64,000 bases of DNA from an uncultured bacterium (lineage in GTDB: Bacteria > Bacillota > Bacilli > Lactobacillales > Lactobacillaceae), in assembly GCA_905214235.1 (NCBI GenBank), contig CAJMLF010000005.1, forward strand, positions 20,681 through 84,680, given 5' to 3'. The number at the start of each line of letters is the position of its first letter. Within the stretch, counting starts at the first letter, position 1. Under the pieces are notes generated by a model. It made no database searches, was not told the origin of the DNA, and saw only the letters and a list, made by a program, of their open reading frames with translations. Positions 17,865 to 26,734 of this stretch are shown here, in pieces. Position numbers and translations under genes: made by a program.

Positions 17865-18743
17865 ATGGATACCCGCGTTTTAAAGTACTTTTTAACCGTT
17901 GCTGATACTAATAATATCACGAAAGCCGCCAAGCAGCTGCACATCACCCAGCCAACCCTCTCACGGCAAATCATGGAGTTAGAAAAAGAACTCGACGTCG
18001 CCCTCTTCGACCGGACCCAGCGTCAGCTCCAGTTAACGAAGGCTGGCGTCCTATTTCAACAGCGGGCAACCACCCTCCTCCAGCTGGTCGACCAAACCAA
18101 AGATGACCTCCACCAGCAGGAAAAGGAATTGGTAGGGTCCGTTAACCTGGGTTGCGTTGTCTCCCTCGTTTCCCCCTTCATGATGAAGATGGTAAACGAC
18201 TTTCAAAAGGAGTATCCGGGGGTTCGCTTTAATATTTTCGATGGTGACGGTGACGCCCTCCGTCGCCAAATTGATGAGGGCCGGCTCGACCTAGCCTGCC
18301 TGATTGAGCCCGTCGAGGCGGCCAAGTATAACTACGTCGTCCTCCCCATTAAGGAGCAGTGGGGTCTCTTGATGCGCAGTGATGATTCCCTGGCGCAAAG
18401 AACCGCCATCAGCAAGAATGACCTTTATAAGCTGCCGTTGATCCTCCCCCACCGCAACATCGTCCGGGACGAGGTCAGTGATATCTTAAAGCTCGACCAG
18501 ACGAAGCTCAACTGGATGGTGACCAACAACCTCCCCAGCAACACGATTGAGTTGATCCGGTCCGGTAACTATTACGCAATTGGCATTAAGGGGATCCAGG
18601 CATTGAGTGCGGACCCCGAAATCGCCTTTATCCCCTTCACCCCGAAGAAGGAAACTGGCCACCTCCTGATCTGGCGCAAAAACAACATGCTGGCCCCGGC
18701 GGCCGAGCGCTTCCTCCAGTTCGTGACCGAACGGAGTAACTAA
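17865..18743 (+). CDS. LysR-family transcriptional regulator
   Basis: An N-terminal winged helix (MDTRVLKYFLTVADTNNITK then LHITQPTLSRQIMELEKEL) is followed by a periplasmic-binding-like effector domain (about residues 90-290). At 292 residues it has the usual LysR length. A TATAAT box and GGAGG SD lie in the 52-base gap to the divergent flavodoxin gene, which is its likeliest target along with the cupin/CMD pair. Confidence 0.9.
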   Translation: MDTRVLKYFLTVADTNNITKAAKQLHITQPTLSRQIMELEKELDVALFDRTQRQLQLTKAGVLFQQRATTLLQLVDQTKDDLHQQEKELVGSVNLGCVVSLVSPFMMKMVNDFQKEYPGVRFNIFDGDGDALRRQIDEGRLDLACLIEPVEAAKYNYVVLPIKEQWGLLMRSDDSLAQRTAISKNDLYKLPLILPHRNIVRDEVSDILKLDQTKLNWMVTNNLPSNTIELIRSGNYYAIGIKGIQALSADPEIAFIPFTPKKETGHLLIWRKNNMLAPAAERFLQFVTERSN

Positions 18744-18782
18744 AAAAGGGCCCCGCTATGAGTCATCACTAGCAGGTCCCCC
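18744..18782. terminator. hairpin between LysR and GNAT genes
   Basis: GGGCCCCGCTA and TAGCAGGTCCC pair with two mismatches. On the - strand the stem is followed by TTTTTT, so it best serves the GNAT gene. Confidence 0.65.
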
Positions 18783-18790
18783 TATAACAA

Positions 18791-19312
18791 TTATTTAGTT
18801 AATTGTGCGTAAACGTATAGCACTTCGTCAGGACGGTAGTAACCATAAACTTCGCCGACCTTCTTGAAGCCATGCTTGGTAATCAAGTGTTGCATGATCT
18901 TGTTATCAATGTGGGTATCAATCCGGATGGTTTCAATATCTGTCCGGTGTTCCTTGATGTAGTCCAGGACAGAAACGAAGAGCTTTGAAGCGTACCCGTG
19001 ACCGGTGTGTTTGGAGTGCACAGCAACCCGGTGAAGGACCACGTACTTATCGGTATCGATGATCCACTTACCCTTCATCTTAGCGTAAGATTCGTCTGGT
19101 CCGTCAACAACGGCAACGTAACCAACTGTTTGGTCATCGTCAGACTGCGCAAGAATTGCCCAACCGTTTTCGATGTCCTTCTTTACCACGTCTGCGTTTG
19201 GGTAATCGCCTTGCCATTGGTCAATTCCTTGTTCGGCCAATTGGTTGCTGCCGTCCTTTAAGATATCCATGATTTGGTCGTAGTCTTCCATGGTGGCTTT
19301 CTTTAATTTCAT
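18791..19312 (-). CDS. GNAT-family N-acetyltransferase
   Basis: The 173-residue GNAT-fold protein has an acetyl-CoA motif HTGHGYASKLF following the core strand VVLHRVAVHS, and the C-terminal HGFKKVGEVYGYYR. The substrate cannot be inferred. It is monocistronic, starting from ATG with an A/T-rich promoter region upstream. Confidence 0.85.
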   Translation of the reverse strand: MKLKKATMEDYDQIMDILKDGSNQLAEQGIDQWQGDYPNADVVKKDIENGWAILAQSDDDQTVGYVAVVDGPDESYAKMKGKWIIDTDKYVVLHRVAVHSKHTGHGYASKLFVSVLDYIKEHRTDIETIRIDTHIDNKIMQHLITKHGFKKVGEVYGYYRPDEVLYVYAQLTK

Positions 19313-19434
19313 CGTTCGTACCTTCCCTTCTCGTTATTCTGGAATGATTTTAATTTATTCCGACTAAAAAACTTTATCACACTTTGGCCTTGTTTGCCAA
19401 GCGATTAACATTCAATTTAAAAGGAGTTTATAAA

Positions 19435-20259
19435 ATGATTTTTCGTCGTAAATTTTGGCTACCACTCTTAGTAATCTTCTGTACCCTTATTTGGGCCCTT
19501 CCTGCCCACTCGGCGAAGTACGTTCAGTCAACAACGCCAACGATTTTCTTCCATGGCTACAACAGCGGCGCCCATGCCGAACAGTTCATGGTCGACGGCA
19601 TTAAGCAGGCCGGGGTCAGCAAAACCAGTATCACCGCGGAGGTCGATGCTGATGGTAAGGTCACCCTGCTGGGCAATATCCCCCACAATGCAGTGAACCC
19701 CCTTGTCATGGTGAACTTTGAAAACAGCCGCAACACCGACTATACCATGCAGGGGCAGTGGGTCAAAAACGTTATTGTCAAGCTCCAGGACCGTTACCAT
19801 TTCAAGAAGATTAACATCGAGGCCCACTCAATGGGCAACCTCGCCGTGATGTACTACCTCCTCCATAACGGGCAGAACCGTCACCTTCCCCAGATTCAAA
19901 AGCAGGCCGCAATGGCCGGAACCTTTGACGGGGCAATGGACTGGAACGAACCCGCCAACCTGACAATCAACCCGAAGACGGGCAAACCGTCCAAGGAAAA
20001 CGCCTCCTTTAAGAAACTCCTCCCCCTGCGACGCACCTACCCCAAGCAAATCAAGGTTCTCAACCTCTACGGGGACCTCGGGAATGGCAACGACAGCCAG
20101 GTCAGCAACAACTCTAGTCGGACCCTCCGCTACCTGATCAACGGCCGGACAGCATCCTACAAGGAAGTTAAGATTACCGGGCCCAATGCTTCCCATGAGC
20201 TCCTCCACCATAACCCCCAGGTAAACCGGGTCCTCATCAAATTCTTCTGGGAAAAGTAG
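19435..20259 (+). CDS. secreted/surface alpha/beta hydrolase (DUF915 type)
   Basis: The ATG at 19435 follows AAAAGGAG and begins a signal sequence (FWLPLLVIFCTLIWALPAHS); a longer TTG-initiated frame from 19384 has no SD. The 274-residue protein shows the oxyanion region IFFHGYNSG, the nucleophile elbow EAHSMGNLAV, an Asp-containing NLYGDLGNG and the terminal His region NASHELLHHNP. DUF915 hydrolases of lactobacilli are lipase or esterase-like and cell-associated. The substrate is unknown. It ends 9 bases before the EndoIII-like gene, so the two may be cotranscribed. Confidence 0.85.
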   Translation: MIFRRKFWLPLLVIFCTLIWALPAHSAKYVQSTTPTIFFHGYNSGAHAEQFMVDGIKQAGVSKTSITAEVDADGKVTLLGNIPHNAVNPLVMVNFENSRNTDYTMQGQWVKNVIVKLQDRYHFKKINIEAHSMGNLAVMYYLLHNGQNRHLPQIQKQAAMAGTFDGAMDWNEPANLTINPKTGKPSKENASFKKLLPLRRTYPKQIKVLNLYGDLGNGNDSQVSNNSSRTLRYLINGRTASYKEVKITGPNASHELLHHNPQVNRVLIKFFWEK

Positions 20260-20268
20260 GCGGCACTG

Positions 20269-20910
20269 ATGGAACTAACCTTATTAAGCCTTTACCAAAA
20301 GATGCACCGGAAGATGGGCCCTTCTGGCTGGTGGCCAGCTGATTCAAAGGAAGAAATCATCATTGGGGCCCTGATGATTCAAAACACTAACTGGCAGAAT
20401 GCCGACAAGGCGGTTGCTAATTTCCAGCAAAAAACGGGGTTTGATCCGGAAAAAATAACCAATTTACCAATGACTGAGATCCAGCGTTTGGTGCGCCCGG
20501 CTGGCTTCTATAAGAATAAGAGCAAGGCGGTGGCTGCCGTTTTTTCCTGGCTCGCCCAGTTCAACTTCGACTACTCCCGGATCCACCAAAGCCTTGGCAC
20601 TAACCTCCGGGGCACCCTGTTAAAACTGCACGGCGTCGGGGACGAGACAGCGGACGTCCTGCGCACCTACATTTTCGACGACCCCACCTTTATCGCTGAT
20701 AAGTACGCCCGGACCTTGTTTACCAGGCTCGGGGTGCCCAATCTCAGTAATTACCAGTCGCTCGCCAAGCAGTGTTCGTTAGGGCCGGACTTCACGGTCG
20801 CCATGGCCCAGGACTTCCACGGCCTTATCGATGAGTTCGGCAAGCAGTACTTTCACCCCGCTACCAAGTTTGACCAGAGCTTTCTTTGCGGTGACCGGCT
20901 TATTTTATAG
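20269..20910 (+). CDS. endonuclease III-like HhH-GPD DNA glycosylase lacking the Fe-S cluster
   Basis: The 213-residue protein has the HhH-GPD fold: QNTNWQNADKAVANF, then the hairpin LHGVGDETADVL and the catalytic Asp in FIADKYARTLF. Nth has LPGVGRKTAN; here the lyase Lys position is Glu, so a monofunctional glycosylase is more likely than an AP lyase. The C-terminal four-cysteine [4Fe-4S] ligand set of Nth/MutY is absent (only two scattered Cys). This resembles the short EndoIII-related proteins of Gram-positive bacteria. Its substrate lesion is unknown. Confidence 0.82.
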   Translation: MELTLLSLYQKMHRKMGPSGWWPADSKEEIIIGALMIQNTNWQNADKAVANFQQKTGFDPEKITNLPMTEIQRLVRPAGFYKNKSKAVAAVFSWLAQFNFDYSRIHQSLGTNLRGTLLKLHGVGDETADVLRTYIFDDPTFIADKYARTLFTRLGVPNLSNYQSLAKQCSLGPDFTVAMAQDFHGLIDEFGKQYFHPATKFDQSFLCGDRLIL

Positions 20911-21735
20911 GGCAATTTGGCCCTTGATAATGCGCTGGGTCAGGTGGTCATAATGCTTGTAAAGGGCGGTGAAACGGCCGTGCCGTGTACTCTTTAGCCA
21001 TGGCTTTTCGCGCCCACAGTAGTGGAGGATTACCGTGTTTTCAATTACCCAGTTGAGGTCCCACTCCCCGAAGCTGATGAGCTCGTACGTCCGCCCGTTG
21101 CGGGTGTCATAGTTATACTTTTCATCAGGGACCGACTTGATGTACTTGCCATACAAGGCGTTTAAGACGTCCTGGTCCGGTAAGAGGAGGATATGCTTAC
21201 GAATGTAATCAAAGATGTCCGTTGCCCGGACCCGTTGCCGGATATTATCGAGGTTCATTAGCAGGACGCCGGAGTTGTAGTAACCGTCCGCATCGAAGTT
21301 TTGCAGGCGAATCTTGTTAATCACATCGGTGGTGTTGGTTAAGCCCGTATGAATTGCCGATGCATAGAGGTAGTTGGTCAGGTCCAGGCGGTAAAACTGG
21401 TCAAGGTTATTAATGCAGAGCGTATCAGCGTCCAGGTACAGGATCTTGTGGACGGTTGCGGGGAGCAGTTGGTGGGCCAACAGGCGGTAGTAGATGGTGG
21501 TCGGGTAGCGGTCCGTCACCGGCGCGTCGACAAAGAGCCCCTCGTCAACCAGCACCGGGTGGTAGGTCATCCCCAGGAGCTGACAAAGGTGGTCGATCTC
21601 GGCACCCTTTTCAAGCTTCCTTTTCTGCAAGACGTACACATCAATCTTTGTCGCCTGGGTGTTTAAGCTGATTGACAGCAAGACGGTTTCCAGCTGGCGG
21701 GCAAAACGGTCGTCAATCGAAAAAAGTAAATTCAT
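20905..21735 (-). CDS. GT8-family glycosyltransferase
   Basis: The 276-residue GT-A enzyme has the metal-binding DxD in LYLDADTLCINN, the acceptor strand NSGVLLMNLD, LPDQDVLNALYG and the C-terminal LHYCGREKPW, all typical of family 8 (LPS/glycogenin-like galactosyl or glucosyl transferases). It probably decorates a cell-envelope glycan or protein. It overlaps the end of the convergent EndoIII-like gene by 6 bases and has its own SD (AAGGAGG) at the start. Confidence 0.9.
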   Translation of the reverse strand: MNLLFSIDDRFARQLETVLLSISLNTQATKIDVYVLQKRKLEKGAEIDHLCQLLGMTYHPVLVDEGLFVDAPVTDRYPTTIYYRLLAHQLLPATVHKILYLDADTLCINNLDQFYRLDLTNYLYASAIHTGLTNTTDVINKIRLQNFDADGYYNSGVLLMNLDNIRQRVRATDIFDYIRKHILLLPDQDVLNALYGKYIKSVPDEKYNYDTRNGRTYELISFGEWDLNWVIENTVILHYCGREKPWLKSTRHGRFTALYKHYDHLTQRIIKGQIAL

Positions 21736-21839
21736 GGTGGGTCCTCCTTAATAATTACAATTATAGCAAGAAGAGGCTTGCCCTAGTCAGGAAAATCCGT
21801 TAGTCTTAAAGCATTAACTAACTGAAGGAGTATCAGAGA

Positions 21840-22496
21840 ATGACGCACGAACAACAAATTGCTGCGGTTAAGCGGTACACGATTGACAAGCTCGGCGAAG
21901 ATAGTACCGGCCATGGGATGGACCATATCAACCGGGTCGTTAAGATGGCCAAGAAGATTGCCCTGGGCGAAGGGGTCGACCCCTTCCTTCCCGTTGCTGC
22001 CGCTTACCTCCACGACACGATTGACGAAAAGCTGGTGGCAAGCGTTGATGAAGCCAAGGAAGAACTGTGGACCTACTTGGAACAGAACGGTTTCGAAGCC
22101 AACGATATCTTCACCATCATGGACGTCATTGCCAATATCTCCTTTGCCCACACCCTCGATAAGGGTGAGGTCCACCTCAGTAAGGTTGGTCAAATCGTCC
22201 GTGATGCTGACTGGCTAGATGCAATCGGGGCAATCGGCATTATCCGGGCCATCTACTACGGTGGTGCCCACCATGAAAAGATTTACGACCCCCGGATCAA
22301 GCCGCGGGAAAACATGTCCCATGAGGAATACCGGAACCTTGATGACGAGACAATCATTAACCACTTCTCCGAGAAGATTCTCAAGCTGGCGGGGATGCTA
22401 CAGACCCCAACAGCAAAGCAGATTGCGGTCCACCGCCAGGCCGTCTTGAAAGGCTTTCTCGCCGAATTCCATAACGAATGGGATAATAAATGTTAA
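21840..22496 (+). CDS. HD-domain phosphohydrolase
   Basis: The metal-binding H...HD...D signature is intact: HGMDHINRV, AYLHDTIDE and IVRDADWLDAIG. The 218-residue protein resembles YedJ-type HD phosphohydrolases of Firmicutes, which act on nucleotides or other phosphate esters; the substrate is not known. The SD is GAAGGAG. It is a single gene followed by a long hairpin terminator. Confidence 0.88.
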   Translation: MTHEQQIAAVKRYTIDKLGEDSTGHGMDHINRVVKMAKKIALGEGVDPFLPVAAAYLHDTIDEKLVASVDEAKEELWTYLEQNGFEANDIFTIMDVIANISFAHTLDKGEVHLSKVGQIVRDADWLDAIGAIGIIRAIYYGGAHHEKIYDPRIKPRENMSHEEYRNLDDETIINHFSEKILKLAGMLQTPTAKQIAVHRQAVLKGFLAEFHNEWDNKC

Positions 22497-22503
22497 AGAA
22501 GCT

Positions 22504-22557
22504 AAAAAGCATCAGAGCGCTCCCGACTAGTCACTAGGAGTACCCTGATGCTTTTTC
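22504..22557. terminator. bidirectional hairpin terminator
   Basis: AAAAAGCATCAG pairs with CTGATGCTTTTT, with an inner GCTCC/GGAG stem. It lies between the convergent HD and DUF441 genes. Confidence 0.85.
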
Positions 22558-22565
22558 GTTTCGCT

Positions 22566-23021
22566 TTAAAAATGCAGATTCAACAAACTAATAATGCAGT
22601 AAGTCATCCCACTGGCAATCACCGGTCCAGCGGCCACCCCCTTAAAGACGACCACACCGATGATGGTCCCTAAGACCAGGGCCACCGTTACCTGGGGCAC
22701 CGCGGCCAATTGGTTAATGCCGTACTTGGAAAGAATGGCCACCGCAATTCCCGCCGCAATCGCAATCCATCCGGCCGGGTTCTTGAAGGCCTTAAAAAGG
22801 TCGTTAAAGGTAATCTGACCGGTCGCGATTGGGACCAGGATGGCGACCGAAATGATTGTCACGCCCCAGTTAATTCCCCGGCTCTGGATAACCGGCAACC
22901 ACTTGGTAGTCATCGGCAGGAGCTTGAGGGCCATCACAACCACCGCCGCAATCACCAGCGACATGTTTTTTCCGAACAGGGCGATCAGTAAGACAACCCC
23001 TAAAAATAACCAACTTTCCAT
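22566..23021 (-). CDS. DUF441-family membrane protein (YeaL-like)
   Basis: The 151-residue, four-helix membrane protein has the family N-terminus [20 protein letters not shown] and internal [20 protein letters not shown]. The ATG at 23021 has GGAGG 7 bases upstream; the longer frame starts inside that SD. Function is unknown across the family. It is downstream of, and possibly cotranscribed with, the 6-helix membrane protein and DegV genes. Confidence 0.87.
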   Translation of the reverse strand: MESWLFLGVVLLIALFGKNMSLVIAAVVVMALKLLPMTTKWLPVIQSRGINWGVTIISVAILVPIATGQITFNDLFKAFKNPAGWIAIAAGIAVAILSKYGINQLAAVPQVTVALVLGTIIGVVVFKGVAAGPVIASGMTYCIISLLNLHF

Positions 23022-23084
23022 TTCATCCTCCAAACAAAAGGTGGGAAATACCTCCCCAGGATCGGCAACCGTGCCGCCGGAAGT

Positions 23085-23708
23085 TTATTTTCCACCCTTT
23101 TCTTTATTCTTTTTATTATGTTCACTTAGGTCGATTTCTACGGGGCCCTGTGGATTATCCGGGTGGTCATTTCCCGGTAAAATCTGCCGGGCGAGCCACC
23201 GGAAGGCCATTGCCAGCGGCGCCGTTAAAACGGCGTACAGTAATGCCGTCAAAATTGTGGACAGCAGGTCCAGCCGGATAAAGGCCAACCAGTCACCACC
23301 CGTTCGCCAACCGACAAGGCCAACAAAGATGAGGTTCAAGACCGCCTCCATGATGGCCGCCACGAGTGCTAACCAGATTAGTTGCTGGTGGCTGACCTTC
23401 TGCCGTAGCGGCAACTGCCAACCAATAATCCAGCCGATCAAGGCGGTAATGAGGACAAAGTTAACCAGCATCAACCAGTCCGCACTACCCAGCGCCAGTA
23501 ATATTAAACAGGCAACGACGGCCGTAATGATTCCAGAAACGGTCCCAATAGCGATGGTAACCGCCACGGGGATCAAGCCGGCCAACGGCGCAATTAGCAC
23601 CCCCGTGGGGGCAACAATCCGAAAACTCTCGATCCCCACCAAAACGGTTAGAATAGCAGCGATGATAATCATCCCCGCATACTTCAGCCAATTCTTCTTC
23701 ATATCCAT
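23085..23708 (-). CDS. six-helix membrane protein of unknown function, coupled to degV
   Basis: The 207-residue protein has about six hydrophobic helices and a charged tail (EHNKKNKEKGGK). The helix pattern (VLIAPLAGLIPVAVTIAIGT) is reminiscent of ECF-transporter S components, but no vitamin-specific signature is seen. The start ATG overlaps the degV stop in TAATG, which implies translational coupling. Coupling to a fatty-acid-binding DegV protein hints at a lipid-related role; this is inference from position. Confidence 0.7.
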   Translation of the reverse strand: MDMKKNWLKYAGMIIIAAILTVLVGIESFRIVAPTGVLIAPLAGLIPVAVTIAIGTVSGIITAVVACLILLALGSADWLMLVNFVLITALIGWIIGWQLPLRQKVSHQQLIWLALVAAIMEAVLNLIFVGLVGWRTGGDWLAFIRLDLLSTILTALLYAVLTAPLAMAFRWLARQILPGNDHPDNPQGPVEIDLSEHNKKNKEKGGK

Positions 23709-24583
23709 TACAGGGGCTTCTTAGTAGTGTCTTGCATCCAGGCAAGTGCTAAAGCACCCTGCCCAAGGTGAGTCCCAATTACTGGGCCAAAGTAGCCCAG
23801 CGCGAAGTCAATGTCGGGGTGCTCTGCCTGCAACTTATCCAGCCACTTTTGTCCGGCCTCTTCAGCATTGGCGTGAATAACCATTCCCCGTACCGGATAG
23901 TCAACCTTGGCTAACTTCTCATTAAAGATCTGCTCACAGCGCAACTTGGCCTTCTTCATCGAACGAACCTTTTCAAAGGCCTCAATCGAGTGGTTCGGGT
24001 TGTCGAATGACAGCAGTGGCTTAATCTTCAGGATTGACCCCACAAATGCGGAGGCGTTAGAAAGACGGCCGCCCCGGACCAGGTTCTGCAGGTCATCAAC
24101 GACGAACAGGTCGTTGACCGTGTCACTCAGGGTCCTTAACTTAGTAATTACCTCGTCTGGGTCTTCATGTTCTTGGACCAGTTTAGCTGCTTCCAAGACG
24201 ATGTAGTGCATTGGTTCAGAGGTAATGTGACAGTCAAACGGAATAATCTTGATTGTGTCCTTCATTTCCTCGGCAATTTGCGCAACGTTGCCCAAGAAGC
24301 CGGAAATGGAACCGGTCAAAAAGATACTGATGGCCGCGTCATAGCCGTCGTCAGCCAGTTTCTGGTAGAGTTCCATCATTTGACCAATCGATGGTTGGGA
24401 AGTACTTGGAAAAGAACTCGAGGTCTTCAGCAACTGGTAGAAGTCACCGGTTGAAATGTCGACCCCTTCACGGAAGTTTTTCCCATCAATCGAAAACGGA
24501 ATTGGCACAACGTGAATGTTGTTTTTCGCTGCCTCTTCAGGAGTGATGTTGGCGGTGCTGTCCGTAACAACAGCAATTTTCAT
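23708..24583 (-). CDS. DegV-family fatty-acid-binding protein
   Basis: The N-terminus KIAVVTDSTANITPEEA and the central SSSFPSTSQPSIGQMMELYQ, VVDDLQNLVRGGRLSNASAF and IHANAEEAGQKW are standard DegV. The ATG at 24583 follows GGAGGAAG; the listed longer frame starts within that SD. DegV/FakB-type proteins bind a fatty acid and present it to a FakA kinase for phospholipid synthesis. The stop overlaps the next start (TAATG). Confidence 0.9.
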   Translation of the reverse strand: MKIAVVTDSTANITPEEAAKNNIHVVPIPFSIDGKNFREGVDISTGDFYQLLKTSSSFPSTSQPSIGQMMELYQKLADDGYDAAISIFLTGSISGFLGNVAQIAEEMKDTIKIIPFDCHITSEPMHYIVLEAAKLVQEHEDPDEVITKLRTLSDTVNDLFVVDDLQNLVRGGRLSNASAFVGSILKIKPLLSFDNPNHSIEAFEKVRSMKKAKLRCEQIFNEKLAKVDYPVRGMVIHANAEEAGQKWLDKLQAEHPDIDFALGYFGPVIGTHLGQGALALAWMQDTTKKPL

Positions 24584-24793
24584 CTTATCTTCCTCCAAGT
24601 CGTTATAAATTTAATAGAATAATTGCAAATGATATTAGAAAATATCCATAATATAAGAAGCATACCACAAGAGCAGGCATAAACCAACTATTGTTTCCCC
24701 CACCAGAGTGCTTTGTTTTGGCGCTTCACTGGTAAAAACGTTATAATTAATACCGCACTTTTAATGAACGTAAAAAATAAAGGAGTAATTACA

Positions 24794-26473
24794 ATGTCTT
24801 TTGATGGCTTCTTCACCCATGCCATAGTACACGAACTGAATACGACTTTAAAGACCGGTCGGGTGGCCCGGATCAGCCAACCATACCCTGCTGAATTAAT
24901 CATGACCATTCGGGCCCAGCGTCACAACTATTCCCTCTTAATTTCTGCGAACCCGACCTACCCCCGGATTCAAATCACGACGGTCCCGTTCACGAATCCC
25001 GCCGTCCCCACTAACTTCACGATGACCCTTCGGAAGTACCTTGACGGGGCCATCCTGGAAAAGATCGAACAGGTTGGTAACGACCGGATCATCCGGCTCA
25101 CCTTTAACACCCGCGATGAGCTCGGGGATAGTCAGAAACTCATCTTAGTTAGTGAAATCATGGCCCGCCACAGTAACATTTCCCTGGTCAATGATAAGAC
25201 AGGCAAGATTATTGATACCATTAAGCACGTCGGCTCGGACCAGAACCGGGTTCGTCTTCTATTGCCGGGTGCCACCTTTGTCATGCCGCCGAAGCAGGAC
25301 AAGGCCAACCCCTACTTGCCCAACCAGCTTTACAGTGATCTGGTCCGGGAGTTTTCTGACCCCCGTGACCTGGCCAAGCAGCTGCAAGACCATTATGAGG
25401 GGTTGGGCCATGATACGTCTTTAGACCTGGCCAACCGGCTTCTGGCCAGTGACCACCTGCCAACCACCTACCAGCAGTTTATCCACCACTTTGACAACCC
25501 AGACCCCGTTATCCTTGATGGCAAAAAGAAGCAGTTCATGGCCTTCCCACCAGCCGGGGCTGACGAAAACGCCATCCAGCACTTCTCAACGCTATCTGAA
25601 ATGCTCGATAGTTACTACGCCCAGAAGGCCCAGCAGGACCGTTCCAAAGAACTGGCCGGGCAAGTAATCAAGGTCATTAAAAACGAACTCAAGAAGGACC
25701 GGCGCAAGGTTAAGAAGCTCAATAAACAGCTTGAAGACGCCAGCGAAGCGGATAAGTACCGGATCCGTGGCGAGATCCTGACCACCTACCTCGGTAAGTT
25801 GAAGCACGGGATGAAGGAAATCACCCTTCCTAACTTCTACGATGACAATAAGCCCCTTAAGATCAGCCTCTCCCCGGAGCTTTCCCCATCACGAAACGCC
25901 CAGAAGTACTTTACCAAGTACGATAAGTTGAAGAGCTCTGTAGCCTACGTCGACGAGCAGCTCAAGCTAACCAACGCGGAGATCGAATACTTTGAAAATA
26001 TCCAGAATCAGATTGACCTTGCCTCGCCATCTGACATTCAGGAAATCCGTCTTGAGCTGCAAGAGGAAGGCTACATCAAGAACAAGAAGAAGGGCAAGAA
26101 GCGGCGCAAGGTCCGGGTCAGCAAGCCCGAACAGTTCCACACGAGCGATGGGACCCTTGTGCTTGTCGGTAAGAACAACCTGCAAAACGACCGCCTCAGT
26201 TTTAAAATCGCCAACAAGAATGAAATCTGGCTGCACGTCAAGGACATCCCTGGTTCCCACGTTGTAATCCGTGATACCCACCCAAGTGATCAGACCATTC
26301 TGGAGGCGGCCCAACTGGCAGCCTACTTCTCAAAGGGACGTGATTCCGACAACGTACCCGTTGACTACCTGCCGGTCAAGCGCCTCCACAAGCCAAACGG
26401 TGCTAAGCCCGGTTTCGTTACTTTCACCGGCCAAAAGACTTTATATGTGACGCCGCACAAACTGAATAACTAG
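24794..26473 (+). CDS. rqcH: RqcH/NFACT ribosome quality-control protein (FbpA-like)
   Basis: The protein of 559 residues starts MSFDGFFTHAIVHEL, the NFACT-N signature, after AAAGGAG. It carries a long charged coiled-coil (about residues 290-430) and the C-terminal NFACT-R domain (LVGKNNLQNDRLSFKIANKN then EIWLHVKDIPGSHVVIRD). In Bacillus, RqcH binds stalled 50S-peptidyl-tRNA complexes and recruits tRNA-Ala for alanine tailing. Older annotations call it fibronectin/fibrinogen-binding protein. Length is normal, and it is monocistronic with a strong terminator. Confidence 0.92.
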   Translation: MSFDGFFTHAIVHELNTTLKTGRVARISQPYPAELIMTIRAQRHNYSLLISANPTYPRIQITTVPFTNPAVPTNFTMTLRKYLDGAILEKIEQVGNDRIIRLTFNTRDELGDSQKLILVSEIMARHSNISLVNDKTGKIIDTIKHVGSDQNRVRLLLPGATFVMPPKQDKANPYLPNQLYSDLVREFSDPRDLAKQLQDHYEGLGHDTSLDLANRLLASDHLPTTYQQFIHHFDNPDPVILDGKKKQFMAFPPAGADENAIQHFSTLSEMLDSYYAQKAQQDRSKELAGQVIKVIKNELKKDRRKVKKLNKQLEDASEADKYRIRGEILTTYLGKLKHGMKEITLPNFYDDNKPLKISLSPELSPSRNAQKYFTKYDKLKSSVAYVDEQLKLTNAEIEYFENIQNQIDLASPSDIQEIRLELQEEGYIKNKKKGKKRRKVRVSKPEQFHTSDGTLVLVGKNNLQNDRLSFKIANKNEIWLHVKDIPGSHVVIRDTHPSDQTILEAAQLAAYFSKGRDSDNVPVDYLPVKRLHKPNGAKPGFVTFTGQKTLYVTPHKLNN

Positions 26474-26489
26474 TTAATTTTGCCAATGA

Positions 26490-26518
26490 CCACGCCCTTT
26501 TTCTGGGCGTGGCTTTTT
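26490..26518 (+). terminator. hairpin terminator of rqcH
   Basis: CCACGCCC and GGGCGTGG enclose a T-rich loop and are followed by CTTTTT. Confidence 0.9.
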
Positions 26519-26579
26519 GGTTTAAATGGTTGGTGTTTTAGTTTAGTTAAAGTAAATATTCTCTTCTAAAGCCGCCTCC

Positions 26580-26610
26580 ATAAAAAAAGCTCCCCAGCAG
26601 ATGGAGAGCT
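26580..26610 (-). terminator. terminator of the metE-luxS-metQ-like unit
   Basis: On the - strand AGCTCTCC and GGGGAGCT (one G-T pair) form a stem followed by seven Ts. It lies just after the 35-residue ORF at 26617-26724. Confidence 0.82.
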
Positions 26611-26616
26611 AATTGT

Positions 26617-26724
26617 TTATTTAACTGGTTGGTTTAACCAGTGCCAAATCTTGTGGCCTACGGGAGTTTTAACCAGCCGTTGCTTGCGGAGTAAGTTTGT
26701 TTCGAGGTAGTGGACAATATTCAT
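26617..26724 (-). CDS. 35-residue basic ORF at the end of the methionine operon
   Basis: The ORF encodes MNIVHYLETNLLRKQRLVKT followed by PVGHKIWHWLNQPVK. It starts 10 bases after the metQ-like stop behind AGGGTG and ends 7 bases before the operon terminator, so it sits inside the transcript. It is basic and has no membrane helix. No family is recognised; it could be a small protein or a chance ORF filling the 3' end. The tight fit between stop codon and terminator favours a real gene. Confidence 0.55.
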   Translation of the reverse strand: MNIVHYLETNLLRKQRLVKTPVGHKIWHWLNQPVK

Positions 26725-26734
26725 TAAAATCACC

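Noticed and set aside
22840-23724. 294-residue + strand ORF opposite the DUF441 and six-helix membrane protein genes
   Set aside because: It is antisense to two coupled membrane-protein genes with good SDs, and its sequence is low-complexity and without recognisable domains.
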